64,000 nt of DNA, from NCBI RefSeq assembly GCF_023516495.1, contig NZ_JAMGBC010000001.1, positions 2,008,501 through 2,072,500 on the forward strand. The letters are read 5' to 3'. Position numbers and translations under genes: made by a program. The DNA is from Sphingomonas anseongensis. Its GTDB lineage: Bacteria > Pseudomonadota > Alphaproteobacteria > Sphingomonadales > Sphingomonadaceae. The stretch's first letter is position 1; the number at the start of each line of letters is the position of its first letter. The notes under the pieces are model-generated. The model saw nothing but the letters and a program-made list of their open reading frames with translations. It ran no database searches and had not been told where the DNA came from. Of this stretch, positions 23,428-32,500 are shown one piece after another.

Positions 23428-24780
23428 TCACCTCGCCATCGCCGGCGCTGCGAGGGCGTTCAGCCATTCTTCGAGGTTGGTGTAGCCATCACGGTCCTTG
23501 TCGCGGACGCCGTCGGACGCGCTGGCGGGGTTGAGGCCGTGCTGGCGTTCCCAGGAATCGGGCATCCCGTCGCCGTCGCGGTCGGCCCACGGCGTCCCGC
23601 GGTGGAGCTGGGGCCAGCCCCCGACCTGGTCCTGGCTATCGATGAGGCCTCCGCCGCGGTTGCGGACGCTCCCGATAACCCTTCGGTCGACCGAATCCCG
23701 GACCAGCGAGGCGCCGGCGTGCGCAAGCACGCGCTCATAGGCCGAAGCGGCAGGATCGCGGCTCACGGCGGCGGCGGGGGCCGGTCCGGTGAGGCGCATC
23801 GATCGTGATTCCGCGCCGAGCACCCTGGTCCACTGATCCGCGGGGATGATTCCGTCGATGCTGTTGCGCGCGAACCAGCCGCGCGAAGTTGGCACCCCTT
23901 TCTGGCTGAAGAAGTTCGGGTTCTGGGTGGCCGGGCCGGTCAGGTAGGCGTTGTCGACGAAGTTGAACGAAACCAATCCGGGACCGCCGCTATATCCCGC
24001 CTGGTGGCCGCCCCAATCGTAGAAGACGTTGGAGCGGAAATCGAAGAAGGCTCCGGCCGGGTCCTTCGGCGGGGGTACGGAATTGCCGAGTCGCGGCGAG
24101 CGCCCGCCGTGGTGAGCCCACAAATTGTGGTGGAAGCTCAGCCGGGCCCCCATCCCGACATTGAGCAACGATCCGTAGCAGTGCCAGCCTTCCGGATTCA
24201 CCGACCGACATAGCGATTCTGAAATCACCGACCACTGCACCGTCACGTCGCGCAAGTCGGAGCGTGGCCTGTTGTAGGTAGCGCTTGCCGACAGGGTTTC
24301 GTCCGTGCCCCAGCTGGCCGACACGTGATCGAGGATGATGCGGCTGCCGTTGGTCAACCAGATGGCGTCGCTGACAGACTTTGATTCGTCGCCGAGGCGA
24401 ACGCGGATGAAGCGGACAACCACATCGTCGGCGGCGATTCCGAGCACGTGATCGCGCAGGGTGATCCCGCCGCCCGGCGCGGTTTGCCCGGCAATCGTTA
24501 GTCGCCCGTTGCGGACTCTCAGCGGCTTGGCGAGACGGATGGTGCCGCCGACGTCGAACACGATCGTTCGGGGGCCGGTGGCTTCGACTGCGGCTCGAAG
24601 CGAGCCCGGACCGCTGTCATTAAGGTTGGTGACATGGATCGCACGCCCGCCGCGTCCGCCGAGCGAGAAGGCGCCTGCGCCCTCTGCGCTGGGGAACGCC
24701 GGTACCTGCCCGGCCGCCGGCTGGCTGCATGCCGCCGCGGCGAATGCCGCTGCCAATGCGATGGAAAAATGAAACTTCAT
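23428..24780 (-). CDS. Pectate-lyase-like (PL1-type) lipoprotein with calcium-binding C-terminus
   Basis: 450 residues from ATG 24780. The signal ends in a lipobox ('FAAAACSQ', Cys18). The body is a right-handed beta-helix typical of pectate lyase family 1 relatives: 'FPSAEGAGAFSLGGRGG', 'HVTNLNDSGPGSLRAAV', 'ITLRDHVLGIAADDVVVRFIRVRLGD', 'SRIILDHVSASWGTDET', 'HHNLWAHHGGRSPR'. The C-terminal ~60 residues contain two Ca2+-type loops ('DRDGDGMPDSWERQHG' and 'DKDRDGYTNLEEWL'), a thrombospondin-type-3-like module. It probably cleaves pectate or a related uronate polymer at the outer membrane. No other polysaccharide-utilisation genes are near. Confidence 0.8.
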   Translation of the reverse strand: MKFHFSIALAAAFAAAACSQPAAGQVPAFPSAEGAGAFSLGGRGGRAIHVTNLNDSGPGSLRAAVEATGPRTIVFDVGGTIRLAKPLRVRNGRLTIAGQTAPGGGITLRDHVLGIAADDVVVRFIRVRLGDESKSVSDAIWLTNGSRIILDHVSASWGTDETLSASATYNRPRSDLRDVTVQWSVISESLCRSVNPEGWHCYGSLLNVGMGARLSFHHNLWAHHGGRSPRLGNSVPPPKDPAGAFFDFRSNVFYDWGGHQAGYSGGPGLVSFNFVDNAYLTGPATQNPNFFSQKGVPTSRGWFARNSIDGIIPADQWTRVLGAESRSMRLTGPAPAAAVSRDPAASAYERVLAHAGASLVRDSVDRRVIGSVRNRGGGLIDSQDQVGGWPQLHRGTPWADRDGDGMPDSWERQHGLNPASASDGVRDKDRDGYTNLEEWLNALAAPAMAR

Positions 24781-24821
24781 CCGGGGATCCTGACAGCGCA
24801 CGAACAACGCCGGCTGAACGA

Positions 24822-25547
24822 TCAGGCGTGGATCGCGGTGACGAGATAATTCAGGCGAATGTCGTCGCTCAGGTGAAGGCCGCGGGTCGGCGACCATGCG
24901 ATTCCCTCGACGTCGATGCACTTCAGACTCGCTTCGGCAAGCAGGAGCTTCATCCGGTCGGGCCCGATGAACTTGTCGAAGTCGTGGGTGCCTTTGGGAA
25001 TTGCTCCGAACGCTTCGGCAGCACCGACCATGAGCAGCCTCGACAAGGCGGTCTGGTTGGGAGTCGACAAAATGAGAAGCCCGCCGGGAGCCAGTCGCGC
25101 GGCGAGCGCGCGAATGAATGCCGCCGGTTCCGCGACATGCTCGACGACCTCCAGCGAGGTGACGAGATCGAACGCCCCCGTAAGCTCTTCAACCGCTGCG
25201 ACTCGATAGTCGATGTCGAGTCCCTGGCCGCGCGCGTGAAGCTCGGCGGCGGCGATCAGCCCTGGCGCAGCATCGACTGCGGTGACCTTCGCTCCAAGCC
25301 TCGCGAGCGGTTCGGCAAGAAGCCCAGCGCCGCAACCGACGTCCAACGCGCTCTTGCCTGTGAGCGGCTTGAGGCTGCACTCGTCGAGCGACCAATGCTG
25401 GTCCACTTGGTCGCGGATGTAGGCGAGGCGCACCGGGTTGAGCTTGTGCAGCATCGCCGAGGCGCCGTCGGGATCCCACCAGTCGCCGGCGAGCGCTGCG
25501 AAACGCTCCACCTCGTCGGCAACGATGCTCGATCCTGTCTCGACCAT
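24822..25547 (-). CDS. ubiG: Ubiquinone biosynthesis O-methyltransferase
   Basis: 241 residues from ATG 25547. SAM motif I is 'ALDVGCGAGLLAEPLARLG', followed by 'VTAVDAAPGLI'. The UbiG-specific 'FAALAGDWWDPDGASAMLHKLNPVRLAYI' N-terminus and the 'TPNQTALSRLLMVGAAE' and 'GTHDFDKFI' segments identify it. It performs both O-methylation steps of ubiquinone synthesis in the cytoplasm at the membrane. It is divergent from lysA, with 57 bases between starts that must contain both promoters. Confidence 0.92.
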   Translation of the reverse strand: MVETGSSIVADEVERFAALAGDWWDPDGASAMLHKLNPVRLAYIRDQVDQHWSLDECSLKPLTGKSALDVGCGAGLLAEPLARLGAKVTAVDAAPGLIAAAELHARGQGLDIDYRVAAVEELTGAFDLVTSLEVVEHVAEPAAFIRALAARLAPGGLLILSTPNQTALSRLLMVGAAEAFGAIPKGTHDFDKFIGPDRMKLLLAEASLKCIDVEGIAWSPTRGLHLSDDIRLNYLVTAIHA

Positions 25548-25604
25548 AAGGCCTCCTTGCCCCCAACGCTTGCAAAGTAAAAGCGACGCGTGCGTTGAGG
25601 CAGG

Positions 25605-26891
25605 GTGGATGATTTCCGGATCAGGGACGGCGAGCTTCATTGCGAGGAGGTTTCGCTCGCCGAAATCGCCGCCGCGGTGGGAACGCCGGTCTATGTCTAT
25701 TCGACATACGCCATGTGCCGGAACGCGGCTGGCCTGGCGGATGCGCTGGAGGGCGTCGACAATCCGCTGATTGCTTATGCGGTGAAGGCCAACTCCAACG
25801 CGGCGGTCGTGGCGACGCTGGCGGCGGCCGGGCTCGGCGCGGACGTGGTGTCGGGAGGCGAGTATCGCCGTTCACGCGCTGCAGGCGTGGCGCCTGACAA
25901 GATCGTCTTTTCAGGCGTCGGCAAGACCGAGGCGGAGATGGCCCTCGCGCTTTCGGGCGGGCTGTTCCAGTTCAACGTGGAATCCTTCGAGGAAGCCGAG
26001 ACTCTGTCGACGGTCGCGACTCAGATGGGGCTGACCGCTCCCATCGCCTTTCGAGTGAACCCTGCCGTGGGTGCAGGCGGTCATGCGAAGATCACCACCG
26101 GCGCCGCCGAGAACAAGTTCGGAATCCCGATCGGTGACGCTGCCGAAATCTATGCCGGCGCGGCCAAGCTTCCCGGCCTCAACATCCAGGGCGTTGCGGT
26201 CCACATCGGAAGCCAGCTAGCAAGCCTTGAGCCGCTCGAGGAAGCGTTCGCCAAGATCGGCGAATTGATCGCGCAGCTTCGGTCGAACGGCCACCTGATC
26301 GCCACCGCCGATCTCGGCGGGGGACTGGGCGTTCCCTACAACCCGGACCTACCGCCGCCGCCAAAGCCGGAGGACTATGCTGCGATGGTAAGGCGCGCCA
26401 CCAGCGGCTGGGACGCTCGCCTGCTCTTTGAGCCCGGCCGCCTGATCGTCGCTAGCGCCGGCGTCCTGCTGTCGCGGGTGATCCGTGTGAAGCCGGGGGC
26501 CGAACATCCTTTCGTCATCGTCGATGCGGCGATGAACGACCTCATGCGTCCGGCGCTGTACGAAGCGTGGCACAAGATCGATGCGGTGCGGCCGAACGCC
26601 GAGACCTGGACGGCGAACGTCGTCGGCCCGGTTTGCGAGACCGGCGACACGTTCGCGACTGCCCGAAGCATGGACAAGGTGGGGGCGGGCGACCTCGTCG
26701 TTTTCCGGACCGCGGGGGCTTATGCCGCGACCATGTCGAGCACCTACAATTCGCGGCCGCTGACGCCCGAAGTACTGGTTCACGGCGACCGGTGGGCTGT
26801 GGTCAGGCCTCGGGTGGACGTAGAGGCGATGATTGCCGCGGATTCCATTCCTGACTGGGTCACCGGTTGCACGGCGGGCGACAGCAGCTAA
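25605..26891 (+). CDS. lysA: Diaminopimelate decarboxylase
   Basis: 428 residues starting at GTG 25605; the ATG 4 bases later is out of frame. PLP-dependent alanine-racemase-fold decarboxylase converting meso-DAP to lysine. The PLP lysine is K61 in 'AYAVKANSN'; also present are 'GADVVSGGEYRRSRAAGV', the glycine-rich phosphate loop 'ADLGGGLGVPY', and 'GPVCETGDTFA' carrying the catalytic Cys from the partner subunit. It is followed 11 bases later by lysC, an operon linking the last step of lysine synthesis to the first enzyme of the aspartate pathway. Confidence 0.95.
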   Translation: MDDFRIRDGELHCEEVSLAEIAAAVGTPVYVYSTYAMCRNAAGLADALEGVDNPLIAYAVKANSNAAVVATLAAAGLGADVVSGGEYRRSRAAGVAPDKIVFSGVGKTEAEMALALSGGLFQFNVESFEEAETLSTVATQMGLTAPIAFRVNPAVGAGGHAKITTGAAENKFGIPIGDAAEIYAGAAKLPGLNIQGVAVHIGSQLASLEPLEEAFAKIGELIAQLRSNGHLIATADLGGGLGVPYNPDLPPPPKPEDYAAMVRRATSGWDARLLFEPGRLIVASAGVLLSRVIRVKPGAEHPFVIVDAAMNDLMRPALYEAWHKIDAVRPNAETWTANVVGPVCETGDTFATARSMDKVGAGDLVVFRTAGAYAATMSSTYNSRPLTPEVLVHGDRWAVVRPRVDVEAMIAADSIPDWVTGCTAGDSS

Positions 26892-26902
26892 GAGCGCCAA
26901 CG

Positions 26903-28147
26903 ATGGCCCGCCAAAAGCCGCGCATCGTGATGAAGTTCGGCGGCACGTCGATGGCCGGCATCGAGCGTATCCGAAACGTTGCCCAGCGCGTCCTTCGCGA
27001 GGCTGAGGCCGGGAACGAGGTACTCGTCGTTGTCTCTGCGATGGCCGGCGAGACGGACCGGCTGGTCCAGCTTTGCCGCGAGGCCGCCGCCCTTCATGAT
27101 TCGAAGGAATATGACGTCGTCGTCGCCAGCGGCGAGCAGGTCACCGCCGGGCTCCTCGCGATGACGCTTCAGAACATGGGCGCCAAGGCGAGAAGCTTCA
27201 TGGGCTGGCAGCTGGTCAAGGCATCGGGCGTGCACGGCAACGCGCGCGTCGATGCGGTGGAATCTGCGCTTCTCGACGAAGCGCTGAGCGGCGGCACGGT
27301 CGCCGTCATTCCCGGCTTCCAGGGCGTTTCGGACGAGGGGCGGCTGGCTACGCTGGGCCGCGGCGGATCCGACACGAGCGCGGTCGCCATCGCCGCGGGG
27401 CTGAAGGCCGACCGCTGCGACATCTACACCGACGTCGACGGAGTCTACACGACCGACCCGCGCATCGTCCCCAAAGCGCGGAAGCTCGATGCCATCACGT
27501 TCGAGGAAATGCTGGAGCTTGCCGGCGTTGGGGCCAAAGTGCTTCAGCCGCGATCGGTGGGGCTGGCGATGCGCGAGAATTTGCCGCTTCGCGTGCTCTC
27601 GGCCTTCGAAGATGTGCCAGGAACGCGCGTGGTCGCCGAGCTTTCAGGAGCAGATATGGAGAGGAACCAGATCGCGGGCATCGCCGCCGACCGGAACGAG
27701 GCCCGGCTGACGCTGACAAACATCGCCGACAGGCCGGGGACGGTCGCTGCTGTGCTCAGTCCGCTGGCTGAGGCGGGGATCGGCTTCGACATGGTGGTTC
27801 ACGCGGCGACCCCTTCGGCCGAGTCCAGCGACCTCACGTTCACCGTCCCGCGATCGAGCCTTTCGCAGGCTCAGTCGGTGATCGAAGCGCGCAAGGAAGA
27901 GATCGGCTACGGCGAACTTCTGACGGACGACGGCGTCGCCAAGGTCAGCATCGTCGGCGTTGGAATTCGGTCGAACCCGCAGCTCGCGGCGAAGATGTTC
28001 GAAACCCTCGCCGAACAGCGGATCAACCTGCTCGCGATCTCGACATCGGAGATCAAGGTCAGCGCCCTGGTTGCCGAGGCCGACATCGAGCTCGCGGTCC
28101 GGGTGCTGCACACCGCCTTCGGGCTGGATTCGGAGAAGGCGGCATGA
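26903..28147 (+). CDS. lysC: Aspartate kinase
   Basis: 414 residues from ATG 26903. Phosphorylates aspartate, opening lysine, threonine, methionine and DAP synthesis. The N-terminal kinase motif is 'VMKFGGTSM', the nucleotide/substrate segment is 'LGRGGSDTSAVAIA', followed by 'IYTDVDGVYTTDPR'. The last ~150 residues contain two ACT domains ('LTLTNIADRPGTVAAVLSPL' and 'VSIVGVGIRSNPQLAAKMFE') for allosteric feedback by amino acids. It is co-transcribed with lysA and overlaps the next gene by ATGA. Confidence 0.95.
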   Translation: MARQKPRIVMKFGGTSMAGIERIRNVAQRVLREAEAGNEVLVVVSAMAGETDRLVQLCREAAALHDSKEYDVVVASGEQVTAGLLAMTLQNMGAKARSFMGWQLVKASGVHGNARVDAVESALLDEALSGGTVAVIPGFQGVSDEGRLATLGRGGSDTSAVAIAAGLKADRCDIYTDVDGVYTTDPRIVPKARKLDAITFEEMLELAGVGAKVLQPRSVGLAMRENLPLRVLSAFEDVPGTRVVAELSGADMERNQIAGIAADRNEARLTLTNIADRPGTVAAVLSPLAEAGIGFDMVVHAATPSAESSDLTFTVPRSSLSQAQSVIEARKEEIGYGELLTDDGVAKVSIVGVGIRSNPQLAAKMFETLAEQRINLLAISTSEIKVSALVAEADIELAVRVLHTAFGLDSEKAA

Positions 28148-29202
28148 GCGGCGAGGGCCTGATCGCCGATCCGCGCGCGGTACACCCCAGTGCAGGCCAC
28201 GCTCGGCTCAAGGAGCTGATGCACCGCGGGACCGAGTTCCTCGGCTGCGAATGGGCGATCATGGGCGGAGCGATGAGCTGGGTTTCGGAGCGCCATCTCG
28301 TCTCCGCAATCTCCAACGCTGGCGGCTTCGGTGTGATCGCCTGCGGAGCGATGTCGCCCGAGCTTCTCGACACAGAAATCGCGGAGACGAAGGCGCGCAC
28401 GACTCAACCGTTCGGCGTCAACCTGATCACCATGCACCCGCAGCTCGATGAGCTGATCGACACCTGCGTCAAGCACGAGGTCGGGCATATCGTGCTCGCC
28501 GGCGGGCTCCCGCCCGGCTGGGCGATCGACAAGGTGAAGGCGAGCGGCGCCAAGCTCATGGCTTTCGCCCCAGCGCTCAGCCTCGCCAAAAAGCTGATGC
28601 GATCCAATGTCGATGCGCTGGTGATCGAGGGAATGGAGGCGGGCGGCCATATCGGCCCGGTTTCGACCTCGGTTCTGGCGCAGGAAATCCTCCCGCACGT
28701 CTGTCACGACATTCCGATCTTCATCGCCGGCGGGATCGGCCGCGGCGAGGCGATCGCCGCTTATCTCGAAATGGGCGCGGTCGGAGTCCAGCTCGGCACC
28801 CGTTTCGTCTGCGCCAACGAGAGCATCGCCCACGCCAATTTCAAGAAGGCCTTCATCCGCGCCTCCGCGAGGGATGCGATCTTGTCGGTGCAGATTGATC
28901 CGAGGCTGCCCGTGATCCCGGTCCGTGCGCTCAAGAATGCCGAGACCGAGCGTTTCGCCGCCAAGCAGCGCGAAGTCGCCGACCAGCTGGACAAGCAGGC
29001 GATCGAAATGGCCGAGGCGCAGCTCCAGATCGAGCATTATTGGGCCGGCGCTCTCCGCCGCGCGGTGATCGACGGCGATTGCGAGACTGGCTCGGTGATG
29101 GCCGGCCAGTCCGTGGGGATGGTGAAGAAGGAAGAGCCGGTCGCCGACATCATCCAGGAACTGGTCGACGAGGCCGCCGCTGCGTTGGAGAGCAGAGGCT
29201 GA
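28144..29202 (+). CDS. Nitronate monooxygenase / NAD(P)H-dependent flavin oxidoreductase (2-nitropropane dioxygenase family)
   Basis: 352 residues. FMN-binding TIM barrel with 'IMGGAMSWVSERHLVSAISNAGGFGVIACGAM' at the N-terminus, 'DALVIEGMEAGGHIGP' (phosphate-proximal Gly/His motif) and 'PIFIAGGIGRGEAIAAYLEMGAVGVQLGTRF'. In the family it oxidises nitronates, or in FabK-like members reduces enoyl-ACP. The C-terminal charged helix ('ETERFAAKQREVADQLDKQ') is common in the YrpB-like branch. It is coupled to lysC by ATGA, so it is expressed with lysine synthesis, although no functional link is known. Confidence 0.85.
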   Translation: MSGEGLIADPRAVHPSAGHARLKELMHRGTEFLGCEWAIMGGAMSWVSERHLVSAISNAGGFGVIACGAMSPELLDTEIAETKARTTQPFGVNLITMHPQLDELIDTCVKHEVGHIVLAGGLPPGWAIDKVKASGAKLMAFAPALSLAKKLMRSNVDALVIEGMEAGGHIGPVSTSVLAQEILPHVCHDIPIFIAGGIGRGEAIAAYLEMGAVGVQLGTRFVCANESIAHANFKKAFIRASARDAILSVQIDPRLPVIPVRALKNAETERFAAKQREVADQLDKQAIEMAEAQLQIEHYWAGALRRAVIDGDCETGSVMAGQSVGMVKKEEPVADIIQELVDEAAAALESRG

Positions 29203-29284
29203 AGCCTCGCGCCCACCTGCCGAGCGTTCCCGTTCGGTAGGAAATTCGCTATTGTGCGCGGGCCTCGACAATGGGTCTGGTGCT

Positions 29285-30097
29285 ATGCCGGAATTCGACG
29301 TCTCAAAGGCGAAAGGCGCGATCTTCGCGCTAAAAAAAGAGATTGCAGAGCGCGAGCGCGAGCGTCTGGGCGGCGGCGCGCGAGGGCGGCACGGGCGGGA
29401 TGTTCGGCGATTCCAGCCGGACGACCGCATCCACGAAATCGGGCCCCCACTGGTCGATCCGGCGTTGCGCGGCCGGCCCTTTGCAGTCTGGGACTTTCGC
29501 AACGGAAATAATGCCGCCTTCCTCGTCTTCACCGAGGTGTCCGAAGAATGGAGCGCGGCGAGCTTCACGATCGACGAAAAGTTCGGCAGCGATTTCCACC
29601 AGCACGATCAGATTACTTATTATTTCTTCTGGCAGAACGATGCCGGACGCGACGTCGTGGTCAATATCCAGTCGGCGCTTATCATCGACACTTTTTGCCG
29701 AATTTCCGCGGACAACGGTCTCATTCGCAGCCCATTCTGGGGCGGCAGCACCAATGGGAAGGCGAGGGTCATCGTGACCGCTGAATTGGCGGCGATGGAA
29801 TGGTGGAACCAGCCGCCTACGCAGGCGCCGGCCCAGCCCAGCGGCAGGCAAGAAGCGAGGGATGAGTCGATATCGGGCGGCTTCTTCCTCGATTCGGCGC
29901 AGAACATCCCGATCTCAAAGGAAACCTATTATCTTCATCATGATGGTCTCAGCGTTCCGGCAAACGGGGTGGTGGTGACGGAAGTGTCGCTCAACTTCTA
30001 TTACAGCGGTCATGATGGCGGCTTCGGGTGCGATTATCTCCCCGAGCATCAAAATCACTGGACGATCTGTCCCTACGTCCACTTCGAGCTGACCTGA
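29285..30097 (+). CDS. Hypothetical protein, no recognised family
   Basis: 270 residues from ATG 29285. No signal peptide or membrane segment. The first ~45 residues are highly charged (KKEIAERERERLGGG), probably helical. The rest alternates aromatic and small residues ('FGSDFHQHDQITYYFFWQND', 'GLIRSPFWGGSTNG', 'SLNFYYSGHDGGF'), suggesting a beta-sandwich, with a Pro/Gln-rich loop near 180. Four cysteines are spread out. It sits alone between the lysA-lysC operon and ptsP, without overlap to either. I cannot assign a function. A carbohydrate-binding or structural role would fit the aromatic-rich pattern but is only a guess. Confidence 0.55.
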   Translation: MPEFDVSKAKGAIFALKKEIAERERERLGGGARGRHGRDVRRFQPDDRIHEIGPPLVDPALRGRPFAVWDFRNGNNAAFLVFTEVSEEWSAASFTIDEKFGSDFHQHDQITYYFFWQNDAGRDVVVNIQSALIIDTFCRISADNGLIRSPFWGGSTNGKARVIVTAELAAMEWWNQPPTQAPAQPSGRQEARDESISGGFFLDSAQNIPISKETYYLHHDGLSVPANGVVVTEVSLNFYYSGHDGGFGCDYLPEHQNHWTICPYVHFELT

Positions 30098-30158
30098 GAG
30101 CGCCGGCACTCTCCCTCCTGCGTGACAGGGATGCGGCGCATCTGGTAGCGCTCCGTCC

Positions 30159-32426
30159 ATGCCGCTGACCGCCGCCGCGTCTGCTCGAGAGATCCTCACC
30201 GGGCTTCACGAGGTGATGGCGGGGCGCGGGACCGCGCAGTCGAAGCTGGACAAGGTCGTCGACCTGGTCGCCGGGAAGATGGAGAGCGAGGTCTGCTCCA
30301 TCTACCTCCTTCGCGACAACAAGCTCGAGCTGTTCGCGACCCACGGGCTCCGCAAGGAAGCGGTCCACGTCACGCGCCTGAACCTGGGCGAAGGCCTGGT
30401 CGGCAGCATCGCAGCGGAAGGGCGGATTCTCAACCTGGCCGAAGCGGCGAGCGACGCCGAGTTCGTCTACCGGCCGGAAACCGGCGAGGAACGGTTCCAC
30501 AGCTTCGCGGGCGTACCGATCATCTACCGCGAGAGCCCGGTCGGCGTGCTGTCCGTCCAGCATGCCGAGCCACGCCGTTACGCCGACGTGGAGATCGAGG
30601 CGCTTCAGACCGTGGCGATGGTCCTGTCGGAGCTGATCGCGGGCGCGCGCCTCGTTGACGGAGCGCGTCGGCGGCGGCTGAGGAGCGCAGGCCCGCTTCG
30701 GCTCAGCGGCCTCAAGCTGGTCGCAGGAATGGCCAAGGGCCAGGCGGTGTTCCACGAGCCGCGGGTCACCGTCGAGCACACCGTCGCCGAGGACGTCGAG
30801 GCGGAACGCGACCGGGTTTACGGGGCCTTCCGCAAGATGCGCGAGCAGATCGACAACATGACTCGCGAAGCGGAGTTCGGGACCACCGGCGAGCATGCGG
30901 AGATCCTCGAGACGTACCGGATGTTCGCCTATGATGAAGGCTGGTCGAGGCGGATCAACGAAGCCATCGATTCCGGACTGACCGCCGAAGCGGCGATCGA
31001 GCGGGTGCAGCAGCGCACACGTGCCCGGATGCGGGAGATCGACGATCCGCTGCTGCAGGAGCGGATGCACGATCTCGAGGATCTGTCGAACCGCCTAATG
31101 CGGATCGTTTCCGGCCGGATGGGGACCGCGGCGCAGACCGGTCTTGCCCACGACACTGTCCTAGTCGCCCGCAACCTCGGCCCCGCCGAGCTGCTGGAAT
31201 ATGACCGGCGCCGGCTGAAGGCGGTGATCCTTGAAGAAGGATCGCTGACCGCGCACATGACGATCGTCGCCCGGGCGATGGGAGTCCCGGTCGTCGGCCG
31301 CCTTTCGGATGTCCGCCACACCGTGGAGGAAGGCGACACGATCCTGGTCGACGGGGACAACGGAAGTGTCCTCATCCGCCCTTCACGACCCCTCCAGACC
31401 AGCTTCGACCAGCGGATGGCGCTCAGCCAGAAGCGACGGGCGCAGTTCGAGGCAATCCGGTCGCTTCCGGCGGAAACCACCGATCGCGTGCCGATCAGTG
31501 TGATGGTCAACGCGGGCCTTGCCGAGGACGCGTTATCGCTGGAGCTTACGGGTGCGGACGGGATTGGCCTGTTCCGGACCGAATTCCAGTTCCTGGTTTC
31601 TGCGACGATGCCCGGCCGCGAGAGCCAGCTCCGGCTCTACAAGAAAGTGCTCGACGCTGCGGGCGACAAGCCGGTGGTGTTCCGCACCCTCGACATCGGC
31701 GGCGACAAGTCGCTTCCCTACCTCAGCAGCGGCGGGGAAGAAGCGGAGAATCCGTCGATGGGGTGGCGAGCGCTTCGCCTGTCGCTCGACCGGTCGACAC
31801 TGATGAAGGCGCAGGCTCGCGCCTTGATCCAGGCCGCCGCCGGCCGGGTTCTTCGGGTCATGTTCCCCATGGTCTCGGAGCCTTGGGAATATGAGCAGGC
31901 GCGCGCTTTGTTCGAAGCGCAGGTGCAATGGGCGGAGCAGGGCAATCGCCCGCTTCCGAGGCTCATCGAATATGGCGCCATGCTGGAAGTGCCGGCGCTC
32001 GCGGAGATGCTCGACCAGCTCCTTCCGCGGCTCGATTTCATCTCAATCGGCACCAACGACCTGACTCAATTCCTGTTCGCCGCGGACCGCGGCGATCCCC
32101 GGCTCGCCGAGCGATACGACTGGCTGAGCCCGGCGATCCTTCGCTTCCTCAAGCGCGTGATCACCGCTGCGCGCGAAAGCGAGAAGCCGCTGAGGGTCTG
32201 CGGGGAAATGAGCGGCCGCCCGCTCGAGTGCATGGCCCTGATCGGTCTCGGAGCGGAGAATTTTTCCATCACTCCGGCTGCGGTTGGCCCGATCAAGGCG
32301 ATGGTCCGGTCGCTCGATGCCGCTGCAATCCGGGCGCGCATGGACCACTGGCTCGCGCGGCCGCCCAACGACATTCGCAGGGCGCTCACCGACTGGGCCC
32401 GGCGCCACCGAGTCGCCGTGGGGTGA
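30159..32426 (+). CDS. ptsP: Phosphoenolpyruvate-protein phosphotransferase PtsP (EI-Ntr)
   Basis: 755 residues: N-terminal GAF domain (about 1-160), swivelling phosphohistidine domain with the active-site His366 in 'GSLTAHMTIVARAMGVPVV', and a PEP-binding barrel with 'GLFRTEFQFL', 'TLDIGGDKSLPY' and 'SIGTNDLTQFLFAADRGD', ending in 'RVCGEMSGRP'. It autophosphorylates with PEP and passes the phosphate to NPr and EIIA-Ntr, a regulatory rather than sugar-transport phosphorelay. No NPr or EIIA gene is in the window. Confidence 0.93.
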   Translation: MPLTAAASAREILTGLHEVMAGRGTAQSKLDKVVDLVAGKMESEVCSIYLLRDNKLELFATHGLRKEAVHVTRLNLGEGLVGSIAAEGRILNLAEAASDAEFVYRPETGEERFHSFAGVPIIYRESPVGVLSVQHAEPRRYADVEIEALQTVAMVLSELIAGARLVDGARRRRLRSAGPLRLSGLKLVAGMAKGQAVFHEPRVTVEHTVAEDVEAERDRVYGAFRKMREQIDNMTREAEFGTTGEHAEILETYRMFAYDEGWSRRINEAIDSGLTAEAAIERVQQRTRARMREIDDPLLQERMHDLEDLSNRLMRIVSGRMGTAAQTGLAHDTVLVARNLGPAELLEYDRRRLKAVILEEGSLTAHMTIVARAMGVPVVGRLSDVRHTVEEGDTILVDGDNGSVLIRPSRPLQTSFDQRMALSQKRRAQFEAIRSLPAETTDRVPISVMVNAGLAEDALSLELTGADGIGLFRTEFQFLVSATMPGRESQLRLYKKVLDAAGDKPVVFRTLDIGGDKSLPYLSSGGEEAENPSMGWRALRLSLDRSTLMKAQARALIQAAAGRVLRVMFPMVSEPWEYEQARALFEAQVQWAEQGNRPLPRLIEYGAMLEVPALAEMLDQLLPRLDFISIGTNDLTQFLFAADRGDPRLAERYDWLSPAILRFLKRVITAARESEKPLRVCGEMSGRPLECMALIGLGAENFSITPAAVGPIKAMVRSLDAAAIRARMDHWLARPPNDIRRALTDWARRHRVAVG

Positions 32427-32500
32427 AAAGGGCTGCTGGTGGTTGACAGTCCGCCGAGCGGCTTCGACAACATTCCCCGGTGTCGGTTGAAGGGTGAGTA

